18,996 nt of DNA from JADFNO01 sp965369945 (GTDB taxonomy: Bacteria; Planctomycetota; Phycisphaerae; Phycisphaerales; SM1A02). This document shows positions 1-6,313 of the stretch, one piece after another; position 1 is the stretch's first letter, and each line of letters opens with the position of its first letter. Below the pieces are notes generated by a model, which searched no databases, was not told the origin of the DNA, and saw nothing but the letters and a program-made list of their open reading frames with translations. The DNA is taken from positions 1-18,996 of the forward strand of contig CBDUST010000057.1 of the NCBI GenBank assembly GCA_965369945.1, in the 5' to 3' direction. Position numbers and translations under genes: made by a program.

Positions 1-1240
1 TGAACGGTTCGGCCAGTCGCTGGGGCAACAGCGAGTTCGTCACCGTCTCCACGACCGCCATGCCGACGAGAACGTTCGCTACGGCTTGTCTGGCCAACTC
101 CGGCGCCTGCGGCGGTGCGACTCGAACTTCGATCGTCTCGGTCACAGGGATATTGTCGTGCCCGAACATCCGACTCACTTCTTCGATCAGGTCGATTTCG
201 CGCTCGATATCAAGGCGGTAGATCGGCACGGTGCAGTGGACAATGTCGCCCTCGAGCCGCGGCTGAAAATCGAGTCGATCAAGCCATTGCACCATCTGTT
301 CATCATGAATCTCGACCCCGATCAACGCTCGGCAGCGATCCGGGCGCATTGTTACGCTCCGCGGCTCAGGAATCGGCTGCCCTTCAGCTAGCACACCTTC
401 GCATAATTCGCCGCCGCATAAGTCCAGGATCAACTCAGCCAATCGCTCGGCTGCGAAATCGACTTGGCCCGGATGAACGCCGCGCTCAAACCGATAGCTT
501 GAATCGCTGGCGATGTTGAGTCGGCGACTCGTGTTGCGCACCGTCACGGAATCGAAGCTGGCTGCTTCAATCAAAATATCGTTGGTCGAATCTGTGACGG
601 CAGTCTCATCCCCGCCCTTGACGCCGGCGATTGCCACAGCACGCTGTTCGTCGGCGATCACGAGATCTTGGTCGCTCAGTTTCACCTGAGCCGCCCCTTC
701 GCCGATGGGCAGGAACGACTCGCCTCCCTTGGCCATGCGGATGATGATCTGCGCGCCCTTGAGCTTGGGTAAATCAAACACATGTGTCGGCTGACCCAGC
801 TCGAACATCACGAAGTTGCTGGCATCGACCAGGTTGTTGCGCGGGATTTGACCGATAGAGATGAGCCGATCGGCAAGCCACTTTGGCGAAGGGCCGACTT
901 GCAAGCCGCGGATGACTCGACCGGTGTATCGCGGGCACAGCTGCGGCTCGTTGTTGACGATGGCCACAAACTGCGCAGCGGGCCCGGCAGTGTAGCGCGG
1001 GCTCGGTTGAGGGCATTTGAGCGTGCGACCCGAGATCGCTGCGATCTCCCGGGCCATCCCAAGGTGGCAGCCAACGTCGCCGCGATTGGACGTCATCTCG
1101 AAGTCTTGCCGAACGTCGCCACCGTCCACATCCTCGCGCCCCTCCAACGGAAAACCGGCACGAGTAAGCAGCTCGGCCTGCTCGTCCGCACTGGCCGGTG
1201 GGTCCAGATATTCATTCATCCATTTTACGCTGGCATACAT
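1..1240 (-). CDS. pheT: Phenylalanine--tRNA ligase beta subunit, N-terminal part (runs off left edge)
   Basis: The first 413 codons of PheT are present; the 3' half lies outside the window. PheT pairs with PheS to charge tRNA-Phe in the cytoplasm. Family signatures are clear: RNNLVDASNFVMFELGQPTH at about residues 135-153 (B3/4 core), EAASFDSVTVRNTSRRLNIA followed by SDSSYRFERGV at about 225-255, and the B5-domain segment DLIEEVSRMFGHDNIP near residue 370. The start chosen is the ATG at 1240-1238, giving MYASVKWMNEYLDPP, which fits the usual PheT opening. An oddity is that the text passes from the N-terminal strand (GFPLEG, residue 34) to FEMTSNRGDVGCHLGMAREI (48-66) in about 14 residues. The roughly 110-residue OB-fold tRNA-binding (EMAP-like) domain of typical bacterial PheT is therefore absent. 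The upstream neighbour is divergent, so pheS is not directly in front. The family call is certain. Confidence 0.95.
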   Translation of the reverse strand, partial: MYASVKWMNEYLDPPASADEQAELLTRAGFPLEGREDVDGGDVRQDFEMTSNRGDVGCHLGMAREIAAISGRTLKCPQPSPRYTAGPAAQFVAIVNNEPQLCPRYTGRVIRGLQVGPSPKWLADRLISIGQIPRNNLVDASNFVMFELGQPTHVFDLPKLKGAQIIIRMAKGGESFLPIGEGAAQVKLSDQDLVIADEQRAVAIAGVKGGDETAVTDSTNDILIEAASFDSVTVRNTSRRLNIASDSSYRFERGVHPGQVDFAAERLAELILDLCGGELCEGVLAEGQPIPEPRSVTMRPDRCRALIGVEIHDEQMVQWLDRLDFQPRLEGDIVHCTVPIYRLDIEREIDLIEEVSRMFGHDNIPVTETIEVRVAPPQAPELARQAVANVLVGMAVVETVTNSLLPQRLAEPF

Positions 1241-1386
1241 CGCGCCGCTCAAGGTACCGTAGCGGGGGCCAACCGACAAAGCCGTCGACGCCGGCCCGAC
1301 TGCTGGCCATACCGATAACCCTCCCGTTGCCAGGGGGGTTCGGCCCGCTCACTTGCTGCGGAGAGCCATGAACGTACACTCCTGCC

Positions 1387-1989
1387 ATGCCCACCGCACG
1401 AATCCGGCGAAGCTCGTTCGTGATCCTAATTATGCTCGGCGGCTGTAGTGCGGCACCTCAATACGCTGTCGATCCGCTTTCGGGCGCCCCGGCCGATTTC
1501 ACCATTGACCTGACCATTCTCCGCATCACAGACGGTGAGCAGACGTTGCCGGTACACCTACGCCCGAGCCGTTTCGTCCTGCTCCCGGACGGCTCGCTTC
1601 ATTTCGGGCTTGATGACGACCGCGGCGTCGGCTGGTTACCGATGCAGCTACGCGCCTTGAACCGAGCGCAAGTCGCTGGACTTTGGGCCGACCTTCAGCA
1701 ACTCGGTTTCGCCGATCAAGCCCAGTCCGATCCGCTGACCAACTGGAAGTTCATCGAGCCGCAGCCGGATCAAGTCACGTATCTACTGGCGCTGACCGGC
1801 CACGGCGAGCGTTGGGGGTTCCAGCGCATGATCGACGTTGACGGGCCGTCGGACTCGGCCATCGGCTCGTTGGCGCGCCACTTGGCGCACTTGGCGTGGA
1901 CCAGCGATCTGCCGCCGCAGCGAAGCCCGATCATTCCACGGCGATACGACTTCGGGGATGATCCCTATCAACGGTACCGCCAGCCGTGA
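1387..1989 (+). CDS. Predicted lipoprotein, unknown function (paralogue A)
   Basis: A 200-residue protein that I do not recognise. The N-terminus (MPTARIRRSSFVILIMLGGCS) has Arg residues, a hydrophobic run and a lipobox LGGC with Cys near position 20, so export and lipidation are likely. The mature part has a stretch DLTILRITDGEQ followed by LLPDGSLHFG. The next gene has the similar LTMLVLTEDN and EPDGTIHFGGG at matching places, so the two are probably distant tandem paralogues. The stop codon (TGA, 1987-1989) overlaps the GTG start of the next gene as GTGA, implying translational coupling. No strong Shine-Dalgarno stands directly before the ATG at 1387; a GGAGAG lies about 20 nt upstream. 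Function is unknown. Confidence 0.75.
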   Translation: MPTARIRRSSFVILIMLGGCSAAPQYAVDPLSGAPADFTIDLTILRITDGEQTLPVHLRPSRFVLLPDGSLHFGLDDDRGVGWLPMQLRALNRAQVAGLWADLQQLGFADQAQSDPLTNWKFIEPQPDQVTYLLALTGHGERWGFQRMIDVDGPSDSAIGSLARHLAHLAWTSDLPPQRSPIIPRRYDFGDDPYQRYRQP

Positions 1990-2531
1990 GCGCCGGCCAC
2001 GCGCGCTTGAGTCATCTCATGCCCACGATTTGCGTGGCGTTGGTGGCGATGCTTGCACCGCTCGGTTGCTCCGGTGGTTCTCGTGTTGACCCCCAATCTC
2101 CAACTGGCAGTTTGTCGCTGACGATGCTCGTACTCACAGAGGACAACGCCGCAGCGCTGTACCGCGTCGAGCCCGATGGAACCATCCACTTCGGCGGCGG
2201 TCTTGACGCCCGGCTGGAAAAAACGACATGGTTCGGCCCGATGACCGCGGAGGAAATTCAGCATCTTCGCGATCTGCTCGAGCGGCACGGATGGTACGAC
2301 GCCGGTCCTACTTCGACCGACCGGCCACCGGGCCGCTCCTACCGGATCCAATTGCGTTGGCCCCAAGGTCGGCGAACCTACCGCGTCATCGGCCGTAGCC
2401 GCGACGTGACCCCGATCGAGCAACTGCTGGCGCAAGCCGCGGGTCGACGGCACGAGGCGTTCCTTGAGACACTTCCCAGGCCCAAGTCCGAGCAAATCAG
2501 CCTTGAATCGCCCGAACAAGGCGACAAGTGA
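1986..2531 (+). CDS. Predicted lipoprotein, unknown function (paralogue B)
   Basis: A 181-residue protein of unknown function, related to the gene before it through the LTMLVLTEDN and DGTIHFGGG segments. The signal peptide ends in a lipobox-like APLGC, followed by a Ser/Gly-rich linker. The GTG at 1986 overlaps the upstream stop by GTGA and supplies a charged n-region (MSAGHARLSHLM). An in-frame ATG at 2019 would give a signal without positive charges, so the GTG is preferred. The middle contains TAEEIQHLRDLLERHGWYD, which looks helical. The end is polar and charged. The stop at 2529-2531 overlaps another GTG, but the next gene more likely starts at 2567. This is the middle member of a three-gene plus-strand set. 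Confidence 0.72.
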   Translation: MSAGHARLSHLMPTICVALVAMLAPLGCSGGSRVDPQSPTGSLSLTMLVLTEDNAAALYRVEPDGTIHFGGGLDARLEKTTWFGPMTAEEIQHLRDLLERHGWYDAGPTSTDRPPGRSYRIQLRWPQGRRTYRVIGRSRDVTPIEQLLAQAAGRRHEAFLETLPRPKSEQISLESPEQGDK

Positions 2532-2566
2532 ACCACCTCGGGTGTTCTGGGCGTATCATTGATGCG

Positions 2567-3388
2567 ATGACTAACCGAACCGTTCAAGGTTTTTCGATGA
2601 TCGGCCTGCTCATCTCGGTGGCCATCATGATGGTGCTGTCCGTCGTCCTGCTCAATTCACTCAACCAAGCACTCACCGGCTCCAAGTCGGCGATGCCCGG
2701 AACCGTCGCGTCGTTCCAGGACAAGGAATATCTGCGGGCTCTATTCCAATCGATGGCGGTCTCAGACGCAGTCGGCTCCAACGTTCTAATGGGTGATGAC
2801 CCGTTCATCACGCCCGCCACCGTTGCCCGCGAGGGAGACGTCAGCCTCAACACCACCGCCAACCTCTTCTCGGCGATGGTCATGCAGCAATACACGATCC
2901 CCGCCCAACTGATCTCCGGCAACGAGTACAACCCCGACGTTTGGCAGGATGAGGACTACAACTACGGAGCGTATGACTCGTATGAGGGCGTTTTCTGGGA
3001 CCCGACGTTCGTTGCTGATCTCGACCTCGAATCGAATGTGTCGTTTGCACATATTCCCCTGCATGGCAGGCGGTACAATCGGTTTTGGAAGTTCACCGTT
3101 GACTCCCGCGCGCCGTTGCTGGGCAATCGGGGGCCGCTGGACGGCGTGGATAATCCCAGTTCCTATACCTATGGCCGCAACGGCCAGTGGGGCGGCCACA
3201 TCGTCTTCGGCGACGGGCACGTCGATTTCTTCGAGTCGTTCTTCGTTGCCGGGCTCAGCTATAGCGAAGATGGGCAGACCAACCACGACAACATCTTCGC
3301 AATGGAAACCGGCCCGGACGGCGACGATGCCATCCTCAGCTTCACCAAGTTGATGGACGAGGACGGCCCGGTGCTGCAGCACGATTGA
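2567..3388 (+). CDS. Prepilin-like protein (type II secretion/type IV pilus pseudopilin-like) with DGHV motif
   Basis: A 273-residue protein starting MTNRTVQG-FSMIGLL, a short basic leader followed by a Gly/Phe prepilin peptidase site and a hydrophobic helix (to about residue 40). This is the class III signal of type IV pilins and type II secretion pseudopilins. Near residues 209-225 it has WGGHIVFGDGHVDFFES. That resembles the prepilin-associated H-X9-DG region common in planctomycete pilin-like proteins, although the His is shifted and lies only four residues before DG. The usual Glu at mature position 5 is replaced by Gly, as in some minor pseudopilins. An upstream GTG (2528), overlapping the previous stop, would add 13 residues and give an untypical long leader, so ATG 2567 is preferred. 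The exported domain is rich in Asp, Tyr and Asn. Its exact partner system is not visible here. Confidence 0.8.
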   Translation: MTNRTVQGFSMIGLLISVAIMMVLSVVLLNSLNQALTGSKSAMPGTVASFQDKEYLRALFQSMAVSDAVGSNVLMGDDPFITPATVAREGDVSLNTTANLFSAMVMQQYTIPAQLISGNEYNPDVWQDEDYNYGAYDSYEGVFWDPTFVADLDLESNVSFAHIPLHGRRYNRFWKFTVDSRAPLLGNRGPLDGVDNPSSYTYGRNGQWGGHIVFGDGHVDFFESFFVAGLSYSEDGQTNHDNIFAMETGPDGDDAILSFTKLMDEDGPVLQHD

Positions 3389-3435
3389 CCGCCGAAGTGA
3401 GCTCCCGATGGAATCGGGATGTCAACCCCCGTGAG

Positions 3436-3525
3436 CCGGGTTGTGTCAACCCGGTGGACGTCCGACGTCACACCGTGTCCGTGCGCAATCTGTACTACCG
3501 CGCCCACCGGGGCGACACGCCCCGG
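3436..3525. repeat. Two perfect hairpins in the intergenic stretch (REP-like)
   Basis: The 3389-3607 gap holds no convincing gene. It contains CCGGGTT-GTGTC-AACCCGG (3436-3454) and CCGGGGCG-ACA-CGCCCCGG (3507-3525), both perfect inverted repeats with short loops. They resemble the dispersed GC-rich palindromes also seen near 16.7 kb and inside the kinase gene. A role in transcript ends or simple repeat spread are both possible. Confidence 0.6.
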
Positions 3526-3544
3526 CACACAGGAAACAGGAGAA

Positions 3545-3577
3545 CCCAGGGAGCGGCCTCCCCGGGCTTTGGTGTTC
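3545..3577 (+). terminator. Probable intrinsic terminator of the lipoprotein/pilin set
   Basis: CCCAGGGAG, a CGGC loop and CTCCCCGGG form an eight-of-nine pair stem (3545-3566), followed by CTTTGGTGTTCTCTT. The T-rich tract is on the plus strand, which fits the end of the 1387-3388 genes. The tract is interrupted, so strength is uncertain. Confidence 0.5.
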
Positions 3578-3584
3578 TCTTGTC

Positions 3585-3625
3585 CCCCTCTCCTCCCGGG
3601 AGAGGGGTTAGGGGTGAGGGTCCTT
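3585..3625. repeat. REP-like palindromic element (CCCCTCTC...GAGAGGGG)
   Basis: An 8-bp perfect stem (3585-3592 with 3600-3607) around a CTCCCGG loop, followed by TTAGGGGTGAGGGTCC. This wording (CCCCTCTCC...GAGAGGGGTTAGGGGTGAGGG) is a dispersed element common in many bacterial genomes, recognised from general familiarity only. The TTA inside it supplies the stop codon of the minus-strand dockerin-type gene. Confidence 0.6.
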
Positions 3626-4120
3626 CACGCTTCCAATGCCTCGATGCCTTGATGCGGCGATGCCTTGATGCCGCGATGCCTTGATGCCTTCTTCAGAAAC
3701 ACACCCCCAATTCGCGAGCAATATCAACAGGTCACTTGCACCGACCTGCCCGTCGTTGTCGAGGTCCGCCGACGAGTCCGTTGTGGCCAATGACTGCATC
3801 AATGCCAGCAAGTCCTCGACGCCGACGCCCGGCGGGTCGAGCAAGTCGCCCGGGCACGACAACGGTGGTGTCGGCCCCGCTTGGACGTGGAACTCGCCGG
3901 TGAGGCTGTAACCGCCCGTAGTCAGACTTTCCGACGGAGGCGTCTGCGTGTTCCTCTGGATTATACCGCCAGCGAGTGCATAGCCCCCAACAGATGAACT
4001 CGAAGCCTCGAAATCGACGACGCTTCCTGTCAGTTGGTACTTACCGCCGGTCTGAGCGAAAACGGCCGCCATGGACAGGAGCGTGATCACCATCAAAATA
4101 TTGCGGCTATGGTTCTTCAT
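3608..4120 (-). CDS. Small exported protein with dockerin/EF-hand-like C-terminal motif
   Basis: A 170-residue protein with a signal peptide (MKNHSRNILMVITLLSMAAVFA, cleavage near residue 22). Three short related segments follow (KYQLTGSVVDF, GGYALAGGIIQ, GGYSLTGEFHV), of the GGYxLxG type often seen in exported bacterial proteins. Residues 118-139 (ADLDNDGQVGASDLLILLANWG) form an EF-hand/dockerin-like calcium-binding loop; a degenerate first copy precedes it (CPGDLLDPPGVGVEDLLAL, residues 89-107). Related proteins often end exactly at ANWG. Here 31 extra residues follow, read from an octanucleotide repeat and from the edge of a REP-like palindrome. The ATG overlaps the stop of the upstream collagen-like gene (ATGA), so the two are probably translationally coupled. 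Surface location is likely; ligand unknown. Confidence 0.8.
   Translation of the reverse strand: MKNHSRNILMVITLLSMAAVFAQTGGKYQLTGSVVDFEASSSSVGGYALAGGIIQRNTQTPPSESLTTGGYSLTGEFHVQAGPTPPLSCPGDLLDPPGVGVEDLLALMQSLATTDSSADLDNDGQVGASDLLILLANWGCVSEEGIKASRHQGIAASRHRGIGSVKDPHP
3636..3691. repeat. Octanucleotide tandem repeat, seven units
   Basis: Seven consecutive 8-bp units begin with ATGC: ATGCCTCG, ATGCCTTG, ATGCGGCG, ATGCCTTG, ATGCCGCG, ATGCCTTG, ATGCCTTC. They lie inside the 3' end of the minus-strand gene and encode a repetitive tail (GIKASRHQGIAASRHRGI). Since 8 is not a multiple of 3, a change in unit number would shift the reading frame of that tail. Confidence 0.85.
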
Positions 4121-6171
4121 CGCGTACGACCTTCCAGTTGATCGACAAGTCGCTCGACCACGCCTTCGAGTGCGGCCAGGCGTTCCTGAAGAGAACCGAT
4201 CTCGGCGTCCTGTTCCTGCACGATATGGTAGAGCCCCTGAATCGCGGCCAGCGCGACGCCATCGGCATCACCTGTTGCGATGCTCTTCTCATCAATACCG
4301 AGTTCGAAAGCACTCCGAAAGTCCTGCGCCATGGGTCCGATGTGTCGGATCAATGCGCCCTGCGCCTTGTAATTCCACGTCGTGATGGGGATGCTTGCAA
4401 GTCGATCAAGGACGGAGCCTGTATCGATCGTGCGGACGTTCTCTTTCGCATTGCGATCGGAGAGACTCTGCCACTGACCTTGCCCGGGCGGCAACCAAGC
4501 GCCTGTGTTGTTGTCGGTTGCCGAATAGATGAAGAAGCCGCCATTCGCGCGAATCTTCCATTGGTCTTGAGCATCGGTGCGCAACGGCGGATCGTCGAGC
4601 GTGTTCCACACGAACGAATCGTGGTGGTCGGCATATGCCTCCCTGCCACCCGCGAACGAGTTGTTGCCCCTAGCCGTGCAATGGGAACCAGCGAGGATCA
4701 TTGAATTGTTTCCAGAAGATATGTTGTCGGAACCTCCTACAACTACAGAGTCGCTCCCGCTCGCCGTGTTAGCAGTTCCTCCACCGATGAAACTCCTATC
4801 ACCACTGGCGATGTTATTGACACCACCACCTACCGTTGCGAAGTTATTTTCGGCTCGATTACCGAGGCCACCACCTACTGTGCCAAAGATGGCAGTGACG
4901 CTGTTTAGCTGGCCACTCCCGCCGCCGCCGCTAATTGTTGCGCCGTAGACACCGGCCGTTATGGTGTTTCCGCTATAGCCACCGAGTATGTTGGGGCTGA
5001 TTGGGTCAGCCTGCAATTGCAGGGCGCGGCTGTTGTTGGCAAAGAACGTTACGTACGGATCAGTGTCACTGCCGATCCAGAAGTTGCCTCCGCCGACCTT
5101 GAGATTCCCTTTGACGTGGAGAACCTGGTCTGGGTCGGTTGTCCCGATGCCGACGTTGCCTTCAAAGTAGTTCCGCCCACCTTCGAAGTAGCCGGCGAAT
5201 CCTTGGGGGCTAAGAGTCTTTCCATAGACGCCATAGTTCATACCTGAACCGGATGAGGCACGGCCGTAGAGGCCTCGGCCGGTCTCGCTGTCGCTCAAAC
5301 CGTACACGCCATAGGTGTTTCCGACGGGGGACGTCGCCTTGCCGAAAACACCTCGGCCCAGGTCGCTCTTGGCTACCCCGTACAAGCCGTAGGTCTTGCC
5401 CGAGGCGGCATTGGACTGGGCGTGCAAGGCTCGGGCCCCTGCGGTCTTGATGTGCAGCGGGAACTGGGGATTGCTCGTCCCGATGCCGACATTACCGTCG
5501 TTGTAGTAGATACTGGTTTCGTTGATCTGCCAGCAGGCGCAATTGCCGCCGGCGGTTGGATTGGCGTCCTTACCGCGCGGCCCCGCCGGTCCCTGCGGCC
5601 CTGCTGGACCGATTGATCCCTTCTCCCCCTTTGGGCCTGGAGACCCCGGTCGTCCTTGCAAGCCCATTGGTACCGCGGATCCGGGCGTACCGGCTTCACC
5701 CGTGGTCCCCGGATCACCCTTTGGCCCGGGCTGCCCACGTTGACCGCTTGGTCCTTGGTCTGCGACGACGGTCGGCTGTTCTGCACGTGCGGATGTCAGT
5801 TGCTGCCGCGGACTGAGCGTTGTCCCGTCCACCGTGACTTGCAACCAGCGTTCGTAGTCGCCAAAGAGTACGTCGCCGAAATCGAGATCGACGATGAAAA
5901 GACCGTTCGCAAGTGCCAATTCGTCGGCGTACAGCGTGGGTCCGATCTGTTCGCCGTCCACGGACGTGTCGAAGAGCCTGAGCTCGAGATTTACTACCCC
6001 CTCGACGGGCTCGCCGTCCCATGACAGTTGGCCCTGATAGGTGATGACAGTGTTGGAATCAATCGGCGCCTCCTCGATGTCGTTGCCGTGTCCAACTGCC
6101 AAGAATGAAAGGCCGAGGACGCACGCGCTTGCAAGAGCGAGCGCGACGAGACGCAGTTGCTTGGTATTCAT
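4117..6171 (-). CDS. Exported collagen-like / YadA-head-like protein with C-terminal peptidase S74 (intramolecular chaperone) domain
   Basis: A 684-residue protein. The signal peptide covers residues 1 to about 29. Residues 42-128 form a domain seen in planctomycete exported proteins (ITYQGQLSWDGEPVEG ... TLSPRQQL). Residues 139-201 are a Gly-X-Y collagen-like tract with one break (GSAVPMGLQG). NVGIGT-type repeats lie at about 226 and 337, and YGVYG repeats at 261-320. Residues 430-512 carry about 14-residue repeats such as VGGGxNNxASG, like the YadA/Hia head of trimeric adhesins. The C-terminus from SDRNAKENV (S571, K576) is a peptidase S74 chaperone domain ending in a coiled coil (645-681). 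In that family a Ser/Lys pair releases the chaperone after trimerisation. This predicts a trimeric surface fibre. AAGGAG lies about 8 nt before the ATG. A 29-bp element shared with the kinase promoter region lies 74 nt upstream. Confidence 0.88.
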   Translation of the reverse strand: MNTKQLRLVALALASACVLGLSFLAVGHGNDIEEAPIDSNTVITYQGQLSWDGEPVEGVVNLELRLFDTSVDGEQIGPTLYADELALANGLFIVDLDFGDVLFGDYERWLQVTVDGTTLSPRQQLTSARAEQPTVVADQGPSGQRGQPGPKGDPGTTGEAGTPGSAVPMGLQGRPGSPGPKGEKGSIGPAGPQGPAGPRGKDANPTAGGNCACWQINETSIYYNDGNVGIGTSNPQFPLHIKTAGARALHAQSNAASGKTYGLYGVAKSDLGRGVFGKATSPVGNTYGVYGLSDSETGRGLYGRASSGSGMNYGVYGKTLSPQGFAGYFEGGRNYFEGNVGIGTTDPDQVLHVKGNLKVGGGNFWIGSDTDPYVTFFANNSRALQLQADPISPNILGGYSGNTITAGVYGATISGGGGSGQLNSVTAIFGTVGGGLGNRAENNFATVGGGVNNIASGDRSFIGGGTANTASGSDSVVVGGSDNISSGNNSMILAGSHCTARGNNSFAGGREAYADHHDSFVWNTLDDPPLRTDAQDQWKIRANGGFFIYSATDNNTGAWLPPGQGQWQSLSDRNAKENVRTIDTGSVLDRLASIPITTWNYKAQGALIRHIGPMAQDFRSAFELGIDEKSIATGDADGVALAAIQGLYHIVQEQDAEIGSLQERLAALEGVVERLVDQLEGRTR

Positions 6172-6244
6172 GGTCGCTCCTTCCTGTTACCAGCATGGGT
6201 CGCACACAGCCGTACGCCCGGCAGTGCGGTTCCTGTACTTAGAA

Positions 6245-6273
6245 CTACGGCTCCTGGAAGGTGATCTAGCCGA
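6245..6273 (-). promoter_or_regulatory. Two-part regulatory element, copy 1 (upstream of the collagen-like operon)
   Basis: Plus-strand text is CTACGGC, 8 nt, GGTGATCTAGCCGA. A second copy at 8531-8559 has the same blocks (one T/C change) with an unrelated 8-nt spacer of the same length. Read on the minus strand, this copy sits about 74 nt before the start codon at 6171. Two conserved blocks with a diverged fixed-length spacer is what a -35/-10 promoter pair or a dimer operator looks like. Its reader is unknown; the nearby ECF-like sigma factor is the obvious candidate. Confidence 0.6.
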
Positions 6274-6313
6274 TGCGGTGCAAAATTTTTGGGGGAGTCG
6301 AGAGTGACGACCG

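Noticed and set aside
782..1318. Open frame of 178 codons on the plus strand
   Set aside because: It is the shadow of pheT on the other strand, whose motifs are clear; the plus frame shows no family features.
3385..3684. Open frame of 99 codons downstream of the pilin-like gene
   Set aside because: It consists of hairpins and tandem repeats and has no protein-like features.
3636..3691. CRISPR array
   Set aside because: The units are 8 bp in direct tandem without spacers, and no cas genes are present.
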